Shown: positions 56,155 through 64,000 of the stretch, one piece after another | Layout of the letters: each line of letters begins with the position of its first letter | Position numbering within the stretch: position 1 is the first letter of the stretch | Origin: Fulvia fulva | Lineage: Eukaryota > Ascomycota > Dothideomycetes > Mycosphaerellales > Mycosphaerellaceae | Assembly: GCF_020509005.1 (NCBI RefSeq) | Contig: NC_063012.1 | Coordinates: 558,001 to 622,000, forward strand | Reading direction: 5' to 3' | DNA length: 64,000 bases | The notes under the pieces: model-generated | What the model saw: the letters and a program-made list of their open reading frames with translations, nothing else | What the model was told of the DNA's origin: nothing | Database searches by the model: none | Made by a program: the position numbers and the translations under genes

Positions 56155-58185
56155 TTAGATCTTCTCCAGCAAAATGCGCGCTCCAGCATTTCCCTTGGGT
56201 TTCTTGTCCTTCTTCCCACCTTCCGCCTTTGCACTCTTCTCACCCTCCGCCGCCTTCTTCAACTGCTTCTTCGCATCCTCCAACGTCGCCTTAACCTCAT
56301 TCTTGACCTTGTCCGGCACATCCTCACTCTCCAACAATGACACCACCACGAAGCTCGAATCACAGCACGCCCACTCCACTAATTTGTCCTTGATGACTGG
56401 GTACAGCACCTCTCCGAACCCAAGTCGCGGCTCCACCAGCACCACCTTCTTCGTCTTCGGATCGAAAGACCCTCCAGAAACCAGCGTCCTCAACATCCTT
56501 CCTGTAGCAGGATCTTTCGCAACATGCCCTTCCTCGTTAGGATCACCCGCCGCTAACGCAGCAACCGCCTTCTTCGCCGCATCTCGTTGCGTGTTATCCT
56601 TATCATGACATTCCAGCAGAATCTCCGTCACAGCCTGGCTCGCAAATGACGAAGTCACCAAACTCTGTGCCCGCTCGGCGATGAATTCAAGCAGTGGCGC
56701 GGAGATATGGGCGATCAACTCTTGTCTCCTGACCTCTGGCGCTTTCTTTGACGTTGTCTCCCGAATCTTGTGAATCTCACCGGTGAACTCTTTCTCAGCA
56801 TCGTTGACGAGCCATTTCGCGGGTCCGGCTAGTGGGTAGAGGATGGGGAGGCGGGAGTTGAGGTTCGTCATCATGTCGGAGAGGCGGTCGAAACGTTGGG
56901 TGGTGTCTTCCATTTTCAGGCCGAGGAGGTCTTGCAGGATGGAAGTGGAGGTCATCTTTGTGTCGTCGGGCAGGTCGAGACCGGCGACGAGGACCATTTT
57001 GGCGTATTGGTCGTAGGCCATGGTCTCGACGTGGTCTTTGAAGCATTTAAGGATGACTTTGCGGTCTTTGGCTGAACCGTATGCGAGAGCGTAGCAGACG
57101 AGCTTGCAGCCGTTCTTGGTGAAGGACAAGTTGCGGTACAGATCGCCGCCTCCACCTTCTGACTCGGCGTCGATGTCGCCCTTGAGCATCTCGAGGAAGT
57201 CAGAGTGGTCTTCAGTGCCAGGTTCGAGTGCGAGGAAGTACTGCAGCATGGCGTCGTGCAGCATGGTGAAGCCCGTCTTCTGCTTTTGGATGAGGTTGTC
57301 GATCATCTGCTTCAGGTATCCCAGGATGGGTTTGCGCTTTTCGGGGGTCTCTTCTAGGATCATGCGCAAGTCTGAAGTCGTCTGCTCGTCTGAGGCGTTG
57401 GGTCTCGACTGCCCGAAAAGTGCGAACTCTGTGCCGTACCACTCTCTCAACAGCATGTCCTTCTGCTTTGGTGTAGCCACTTGGCGGTAGATGTCGTCCA
57501 TGATCCAGCTGGCTTCGGGATGGTTTATGAACCTCTTGACGTGTCCGTAGAACTGTGGGATGATCAAGTCCTTGTCCTCGCGATCTCCTTCGACGACCAT
57601 CTTGCCGACCAAGTGCTTGCCATACTTGCTGGCGGCCAACTCGCGCACGTCATTTTGTAGCTCTCTGACAATCGTCTTCAGCTGTTCTGGACGGGCATAT
57701 TTGATGGCGCACTGAATCACACGAACACTGTCGTGCTTGAAGACGAAGTCCCGCACTCTGCCCTCAACGATGCTGAACAGTTCTGCGACCAGCTCTTTCC
57801 TCTCGTCCTTGGGCACATGTGACTTTCGGCGCAGTCTCTCCCATAGTTGTTTCGCTCGTTGAATGATGTCGGCGTGTGGCTTCGCTGCCTTTCGTTCCTT
57901 TGCGACTCGTCGTTGCTCTGCGTGCGCCTCTGCTGATGTCTTCCCTCCTTCTAGCTTGAACTTCTTGGGCTCTTCTGACTGGACGCCGTTTGAAGGTAGC
58001 GTTACACCGCCGTCGTTGTCTGACAGACCCTCGAAATCCTCATCGTTGTCCATTGCAGCTTGTTCGAGGTGGGATCGCTTTTTCTCTGCTCTGGCGAGCT
58101 TGGGGTCGTACGTCTTCTGCTTCTTGTCGCTTTTGCGTGCGTCCGACGGCGCTTCCTTGCGCTTGAGTCCGTTGGCTTTCGACAT
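56155..58185 (-). CDS. PUF6: Puf6 / PUM3-type pumilio-repeat protein
   Basis: A single exon of 676 residues, matching the about 650 of yeast Puf6. The N-terminus is basic with nuclear signals ('KRKEAPSDARKSDKKQK'). Divergent Puf repeats start near residue 135 ('VRDFVFKHDSVRVIQCAIKY', 'LAASKYGKHLVGKMV') and continue through 'NLSFTKNGCKLVCYALAYGS' and 'HVETMAYDQYAKMVLVAGL'. The C-terminal CPL domain region has 'LVTSSFASQAVTEILLECHD' and 'LVEWACCDSSFVVVSLLES'. A Lys-rich tail ends the protein. Puf6 works in the nucleolus in 60S ribosome assembly and in yeast also represses ASH1 mRNA. A 20-bp inverted repeat lies just upstream of the start. Confidence 0.93.
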   Translation of the reverse strand: MSKANGLKRKEAPSDARKSDKKQKTYDPKLARAEKKRSHLEQAAMDNDEDFEGLSDNDGGVTLPSNGVQSEEPKKFKLEGGKTSAEAHAEQRRVAKERKAAKPHADIIQRAKQLWERLRRKSHVPKDERKELVAELFSIVEGRVRDFVFKHDSVRVIQCAIKYARPEQLKTIVRELQNDVRELAASKYGKHLVGKMVVEGDREDKDLIIPQFYGHVKRFINHPEASWIMDDIYRQVATPKQKDMLLREWYGTEFALFGQSRPNASDEQTTSDLRMILEETPEKRKPILGYLKQMIDNLIQKQKTGFTMLHDAMLQYFLALEPGTEDHSDFLEMLKGDIDAESEGGGGDLYRNLSFTKNGCKLVCYALAYGSAKDRKVILKCFKDHVETMAYDQYAKMVLVAGLDLPDDTKMTSTSILQDLLGLKMEDTTQRFDRLSDMMTNLNSRLPILYPLAGPAKWLVNDAEKEFTGEIHKIRETTSKKAPEVRRQELIAHISAPLLEFIAERAQSLVTSSFASQAVTEILLECHDKDNTQRDAAKKAVAALAAGDPNEEGHVAKDPATGRMLRTLVSGGSFDPKTKKVVLVEPRLGFGEVLYPVIKDKLVEWACCDSSFVVVSLLESEDVPDKVKNEVKATLEDAKKQLKKAAEGEKSAKAEGGKKDKKPKGNAGARILLEKI

Positions 58186-58220
58186 GGTTGTTGGGCAGGA
58201 TTATGGTACAATGCGATGCA

Positions 58221-58285
58221 GTTCAAGACTTCAAGTCGAGTAAAGGGAATGTTGAACGCTCTTTCCTCGACTTGAAGTCTTGAAC
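58221..58285. repeat. Perfect 20-bp inverted repeat upstream of PUF6
   Basis: The arms at 58,221-58,240 and 58,266-58,285 are exact reverse complements, separated by 25 bases, and begin 36 bases upstream of the PUF6 ATG. If transcribed, the leader would fold into a 20-bp hairpin. It lies at the border of the gene island with the RIP-mutated flank. Confidence 0.9.
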
Positions 58286-58769
58286 TTTTTCGCGCGCAGG
58301 ACCCTGGTTCAGATCGCCGACGGCCCGAACTCCGGTTGCCTACGGACGACCGTTAGAGATTTCTATATAACAACTCGAAATAGAAACAGCGGCGCCGGAT
58401 CTACTCCGGCACTTTGCCTTATCTATGATGCGCGAGGCTCTACGATACCTTAAGTTACGTAATAATACATCCCTAATAAAGTATAGTTATTATATTTTAA
58501 CGTAAAGTACTAGTAAGCTAGGAATACTAGTAAGCTAGGAATTTTGTCTTAGTACGACTAACTTCTTGATTATCGTACTATGTCTTAACAACACAATATA
58601 CAATCGTCTAATAAAGAAGGTAGAATTGCTCTTACCCTCTCTACCTATCGTTAAGGCTAATTTCTAAGTCTCCTACGCGTAGCTATAGTATATTACGTAC
58701 CTTATTTAACGCTAACTAGCCGGTACTACGGAATCACTCCTCGCGTCGATACTCGCCCTATCTAGTACA
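58286..58769. other. Island-to-transposon boundary
   Basis: Composition turns RIP-like at about 58,360-58,440. No recognisable domain lies before the transposase relic. A short tandem duplication (AGTAAGCTAGGAAT-type unit) is seen at about 58,510-58,540. Confidence 0.5.
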
Positions 58770-59730
58770 AACTTACGTTAACTAAAGAACAGACGATTAT
58801 CTTATATATCCTCGACCTCGATTCGTAAGGATTTACGCCTATCCGTAGCGAGGTAGTAGATATAGCGGACAAGCTACTTAGTAAACGCGACGCGGATCCG
58901 GTAGGTAAGAACTAGGCAGAGAGATTCGTTTCGCGCTCTACCGAGCTTAAAACGGCCTTTAACTAAGTAAAGGACCGTTAGAGAATACTCTAGGAAGATC
59001 TAGAAGTTATAAGCGCCTAGTTTAAGCTTATATAAGAGACGATTACTAAGTATAGCGTATATAACGAGGATATCTATAATCTCGATAAGACGGGCTTTTA
59101 AATAGACGTAATTAGCTCTATAAAAGTCGTTACTAGCTTAGAACGACGCTCTCGCCCTACGGCTACTTAGCCTAGTAATAGAGAGTAAGTTATAGTTATT
59201 TAGAGTTTCTATACCGCTAGCTACTCGACCCCGCTCTTTATTATCTATAAAGGGCGCGTCTACATTTTAGTATAGTACGAAGAGGTAGATATACCGCGGA
59301 ATTAGAAGCTTATAGTCTCCGAGAATAGATAGATAAATAACGTGCTTAGTCTCGAGTAGTTAAAGCACTTTAACGCGTATATAGAGGCGCGTTCTATAGG
59401 TAGCTATAGGTTACTTATTTTAGACGGCTATAAGAGCTATTTAAACTAGGGTTTTAAGGACTACTATCTAGACTATAATATCCTTACGCTCTATATACCG
59501 GCATATTCGTTATATATCCTATAGCCTCTTAATATAGTTTGTTTTGCGCCGTTAAAGCTAAAGTACTTATAACGCGTACGGGACTTAGCGCGTTAGCGCG
59601 TATCCTATATTAATAAAGAAACCTTCTTTCCGGCGTTTAAAGACGCGTTTTTAGACGTATTTACCGCGTTAAACTATAAGAAGGCCTTTGAGGCTATAGG
59701 TTTAGTTCCTATTAACGCGTAAGTAGTACT
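58770..59730 (+). mobile_element. Fot1/pogo-like DNA transposon relic (transposase, RIP-mutated)
   Basis: A plus-strand frame with many TAG stops reads as a Tc1/mariner-superfamily Fot1-type transposase. A CENP-B-like DNA-binding N-terminus is suggested by 'LYILDLDS*GF', 'VADKLL'-like and '*AERFVSRSTELKTAFN' blocks. The DDE domain shows 'YNLDKTGF' (about 59,080-59,100), 'LLILDGYKSY' (about 59,415-59,445) and 'LTLYIPAYSLYIL*PLNI' (about 59,480-59,540), which correspond to the catalytic Asp blocks and the conserved Pro-rich segment. Terminal inverted repeats were not identified. Confidence 0.7.
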
Positions 59731-60400
59731 TAATCGCCTTAATATACGCCTACGAACCCCGCTAGGGCTACCCCCGCCTTAGACGACATTATAGTAGTCT
59801 TAAACTCCGAGTAATTTAAAGGAGTTTACGTCGTAATCTAAGCTTATTATTATAGTGTCCCTATAGAGTATATAGAAGGTAGGGACAGAAGAGCCTTAGA
59901 GTACTTAGAAGTTGTTAAGAAGTAACAGTCTAGCTTAGTATATAAGCGCTAAGAATTATATGCCCCGTAACATTTACTACGGGACCTAGCCCTCTAAATC
60001 TACCCCTCTACTAAACCTTAATAGATTCACTTCGGCTCGTAACTATATAACTTACGGCACTCCCGCGAGCACCCCCGACTACGCTAGACCCTAGAAGAAG
60101 TACGTAGAAGACTCGGAACGTAGGGCAGGTTAGAATAAGGTTTTGAGTAAAGCTACTAAGCGCGGCTTTATACGGGTTAGCCCTATTAATACGGGGACAC
60201 GTACTCGCGAGGGTCGCGTATAAATATCTAGCCTTCCCTAGGCCTCTCTTACTTTCATCGTCTTTCGTTTTGTATAGTAATTATACTATACCCTTTTATA
60301 TCTACACTTCGTACCTATATTCTCGCTTTTACCCTTATATCTTATAGGCTAGGCTCTCGCCCTAATATTATAAAAGACTAACAAACCGTTAACTACTCGA
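59731..60400. other. RIP-mutated sequence between transposase and Gypsy relics
   Basis: A CCCCGTAACA decamer at 59,963-59,972 looks like an LTR terminus of the TGTTACGGGG...CCCCGTAACA type, so an LTR boundary may lie here. No coding content is recognised. Confidence 0.4.
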
Positions 60401-63400
60401 GTTATCCTTATAGGTAACCACGCTACCGATAGAGGTGTTAACCTCGACAACTAAGACACTCTATTCCACTTTAGTAAGTAGACTAATATCCCCTTCTCGA
60501 ACGCCGCTACCTTCGGTACCTAGGTAAACGCTAACTCCGACACCGCCTACGCTCTTATTAACCGTACCGTCTCCTCTTTCCGCAAGACCGCCTAGTAGGT
60601 CGAGTAAGTAAACAACTAAGCAATATACCTTTAAGGTATTATAAACACCTTCTAGAACCTCGCCCCGTACGCCGACGATAACCGCCGCTAGTACTTCTCT
60701 AAGAAGGTTAACGACCTAGACGAGTTCGACGGTAATAAGAGCAAGTTTAAGGCATTTAAGACATAGCTCACTATTAAGCTATTAGCTAATACCGACCACT
60801 TTCCGTAAGAGAAGGACAAAGTTACGTACGTCTTCTCCCTCCTTCGGGGAGACGCCGCGGCTTAGGTATAATACTATATCGATAACGCTACGTAGACTAT
60901 CGGCTACCCGGACGTCCTTACCTTAATATAGGACCTCCGTGCTGCCTTTAGTGATCTAGACCGTAGAGCTACCGCCTAGAACGCTATCTATAATCTCCTC
61001 TAGAAGAATAAGAGCTTCGCCGAGTACCTCGCGGCCTTTAACCGCGACATCGGGTTCACCGGCTATAACGAAGAGACTAAGAAGAGCACTCTCCGCCGTA
61101 GTTTATTAGTAGAGCTTCTTCGAGCCCTCGAGGACAAGGACGTCGGTACTATAAGCTTCCGTAAGCTCGTCGAGACCTACTAGCGCCTCGACTCTAATAT
61201 AAAACACACCGCCTCTCTCCTCGCTTCCCGTTCTTAAGGTCGTTAGCCTCGTAGTCCCGGAAGCTACTTCGCTACTCTACTAGGCGCCGCCGCTCCTACG
61301 GCTCTCCCTCCCGTCTCTATAGGTAACGCTATAGATCTTAGCGCTAGTACCGCCGTCCCTAGAGTCTAGGGCCTCGTTAACGGTAAGCTTACTCCCGAAG
61401 AGAAGCTTCGCCGTCGCTAGGCCGGGCTCTATACCTACTACGGCGGTCTAGGCTATATCGTAGCTAACTATCCGTAGCTCGCTACCCGTAACGCCCGTAA
61501 CCCGGTTCGTAGCGCTATCGGCGCTATCGAGCCTACTTCTACTACTCCCGCTAAGTAGGAAAAAGCCTAGGTCTTCCTTATCGACGCGATAAAGACTAAG
61601 AATAACGTTTACCGAAAGTAAAGAGAGGAAAGAAGTTAAGGATCAATATAGTATAGCTAGACCTATACGACGAGACGGGTAAGGACTACGCTTATAAACC
61701 GTTCGTTACGAATATAAATATCGGCGTAAAGAAACTCTCTTCTTCTAATCTTACTCTTATAGACACTAGCGTACTAGACGAGTCTTTTATAGACTATAAA
61801 CTCGCGACCTCTCTTAACCTCGAACCCTAGGAACTAAAGTACCCTCGTACCCTTAAACTCTTTAACGGCACGGAGACTACTACTAGTAAGATTACTTATG
61901 TTATATACACGTTAATCACCCTCGGAGGCAAGCGTATGTCGATTACTAGCTTCCTTACGTCCCTACCGTATTAGAAGTTTATCCTCGGCCTCCCCTAGTT
62001 TAGACTATACCGACCTATTATCGACTAGACTTCCCTAACTATTAGCTTCCCTCTAGAAGTTCCTCCGGTACCTCCGCCTTCTCCGCCGCCTTAGCGCGGT
62101 CCTAAGTATACTAAGATCTTCTAGGTAAACGCCGCTACCTTTACTACTACTACTAAGTAGCCTAAAGCTTAAGTCTTCGCCGCCTCTCTCCGCGATATCG
62201 ACATCGCCCTCGAGAAGCTCGATAAGAAGCGTATACCTACCGACCCTACTACGAAGGTCCCTCCTTAGGTATACTACATCCTCTACGTATTCGATACTAA
62301 AGCCGTAGACGAGCTGCCTCCTTATCGCCCTTACGACTATAAGATTAAGCTAGAAGAAGGTATAGAGATACCGTTCGGACCGCTATATTCTATATCCCGA
62401 GAAGAGCTTATCGTCCTTAAGAGATACCTCGAAGAGAACCTAAAGAAGGGGTTTATTCGAGCGAGCCGTTCTAGCGCTAGTAGTCCCGTTATATTCGTTA
62501 AGAAGCCCGGCGGTAGTCTACGCTTCTACGTAGACTACCGAGGCTTAAACGCTATTATAAAGAAGAACCGCTACCTAATACCGTTGATTTAGGAGACGCT
62601 CGAGCGCCTCTCTAAGGCCAAGTACTTTACTAAGCTCGATGTTATCGCTACGTTTAATAAGTTACGAATAGTAGAAGGACACGAGTATCTTATAGCCTTC
62701 CGTACTCGCTACGGGCTATTCGAGTCGCTCGTTATGCCCTTCGGCGTTTAGAACGGGCCTAGTACCTTCTAGAACTTTATTAACGACATCCTTTAGGAGT
62801 TCCTCGATTAGTTCTATACTGCCTATATCGACGACATCCTAGTCTATAGCGAGACTAAGGAGGAGCACCGCGAGTACGTCTATAAGGTCCTTTAGAAGCT
62901 CGTAGACGCCGGCTTATAGCTCGATATTAATAAGTACGAGTTTAAGAAGACCGAAGTCAAGTTCCTTAGTTTAATTATTACCGTAGACGGCATTAAGATA
63001 GACTAAGAGAAGATCGACGCTATCGTTAAATAGGATGCTCCTACGAACGTTAAAGAGGTCTAGGGTTTCCTAGGCTTTACTAACTTCTACCGCCGCTTTA
63101 TCTACGTATTTTCGGGCGTAGTACGCCCTTTAACAAAGCTTACGCGTAAGGGTAAGAAGTTCGCCTAGACCGACGAATGCTAGGAGGCTTTTGACTTACT
63201 TAAAGCGAAGTTTATTAAGAACCCGCTTCTATAGTACTTCGATTTCGAACTAGCGACCCGTATAGAGACCGACGTTTCCGACGGCGTAGTAGGCGGTGTC
63301 CTACTATAACGCCGCTCGCCTAAATCCCCCTAGTTACCTATCGCCTTCCTCTCTAAGAAGATGACCGCTACGGAGTATAACTACGAGATCTACGATAAGG

Positions 63401-64000
63401 AGCTTCTCGCTATCGTTAAAGCTTTCGAAGAGTAGCGCCCCGAGCTCGAAGGCTCTACTATGCCCGTCTAAGTAAGCTCCGACTATAAGAACCTCGTCTA
63501 CTTTATAAAGAGCAAGCTACTTAATCGTCGCTAGGCCCGCTAGAGTAAGTTCCTCTCCCGGTTCAACTTTATAATCTCGTATACGCCCGGTAAGGCTAAC
63601 TCGATAGCCGACGCCCTTACCCGCCGCCCTAGTAACTCTCTAGTTAATCGAAGAGGGGGCCGGCAAATTGTAGAGCAATAAGTTATTAAAGAGTATAACC
63701 TCTCTTCCGAGCTTCGAGAGTACCTATCGAACGGCTAGCCTACGCTCGCCGCTTCCTTTACTACTCTCGTGCTCGCTCCTACCTACCTTAACGAGAGTAA
63801 CGATAAATCCGAGCCTAAAGAGAACGCCTCGGACGCTAAGGACTTGAACGACGATAAAGAGGGCTTAGTAATAACCGACGGCTTATCCGAATTAGACTTT
63901 AAGGGGTTTAATAATAAGGAGTAGCCCGAAGGCATTATAGTACGAGTACGAATAGCGTACGATACCGATATAGACGCCTAAGAGTTAGTTTAGGCCCTTA
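60400..64000 (+). mobile_element. Gypsy gag-pol relic, truncated by the window edge
   Basis: The plus strand holds, in order, a gag-like helical region (about 60.5-61.2 kb), a zinc knuckle in which cysteines and histidine have become tyrosine ('YTYYGGLGYIVANYP', about 61,430), and a protease-like 'LIDTSVLDESF' (about 61,755). A reverse transcriptase follows, with '[19 protein letters not shown]' (about 62,490-62,545) and 'YIDDILVY' (about 62,823-62,850), and then an RNase H region (63.2-63.6 kb). Stops are fewer than in the left Gypsy, but tryptophan codons are mostly TAG. The integrase would lie beyond 64,000. It differs from the left element in motif wording, so it is probably a separate family. 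Confidence 0.8.

Noticed and set aside
1..64000. CRISPR arrays, bacterial operons or a biosynthetic gene cluster
   Set aside because: No regularly spaced repeats are present, the gene structures are eukaryotic, and the lone P450 has no polyketide, peptide or terpene synthase nearby.

Overview
The window reads as nuclear DNA of a filamentous ascomycete, most likely a dothideomycete (inference). Genes carry short introns of about 47-95 bases with fungal donor, CTAAC/CTGAC-like branch and AG acceptor signals. The flanking repeats carry the mark of repeat-induced point mutation (RIP): CA and TG almost gone, TA in excess, and coding frames full of TAG stops. In the first 120 bases I count no CA and two TG.

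Layout. Bases 1-20,240 are a nest of decayed retroelements. A Copia pol relic lies at about 1.3-2.0 kb (+). A Gypsy element with 110-bp LTRs fills 4,072-19,520 (-). Its integrase is split by two LINE units: a heavily mutated one from about 7.9 kb and a much better preserved two-ORF LINE at about 9.44-14.2 kb. A decayed ORF of unknown function runs antisense inside the Gypsy element at about 4.7-6.5 kb. Bases 20.3-58.3 kb are a compact gene island of normal base composition. Bases 58.4-64.0 kb are again mutated transposons: a Fot1/pogo-like transposase relic, then a Gypsy gag-pol relic running off the right edge.

Gene island, left to right: GPI-anchored 5'-nucleotidase; GPI-anchored secreted protein; AidB-like acyl-CoA dehydrogenase; a damaged NmrA-like reductase; a divergent pair made of a gamma-butyrobetaine-hydroxylase-like dioxygenase and a mitochondrial (thiamine pyrophosphate-like) carrier; endonuclease III; a tandem triplet of an unrecognised short gene family (one intact, two broken); a seven-exon cytochrome P450; a Dabb-domain protein; a secreted protein broken by an early TAG; a 2EXR-like gene overlapping a cysteine-rich secreted protein tail to tail; a sodium:neurotransmitter symporter family transporter; the H3K9 methyltransferase KMT1/DIM-5; Rrp1 (Nop52); a GH17 beta-1,3-glucanase; a coiled-coil protein; a zinc-knuckle protein with a repeated acidic motif; and Puf6.

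The genes do not form one pathway. Themes are the cell surface (nucleotidase, GPI protein, GH17, secreted proteins), mitochondria (dioxygenase, carrier, Dabb protein), ribosome biogenesis (Rrp1, Puf6) and genome upkeep (endonuclease III, KMT1). Lineage-specific genes here decay often: four loci have clear lesions. Exon structures were built by hand from splice signals and reading-frame continuity; where I give a total coding length it is a multiple of three.
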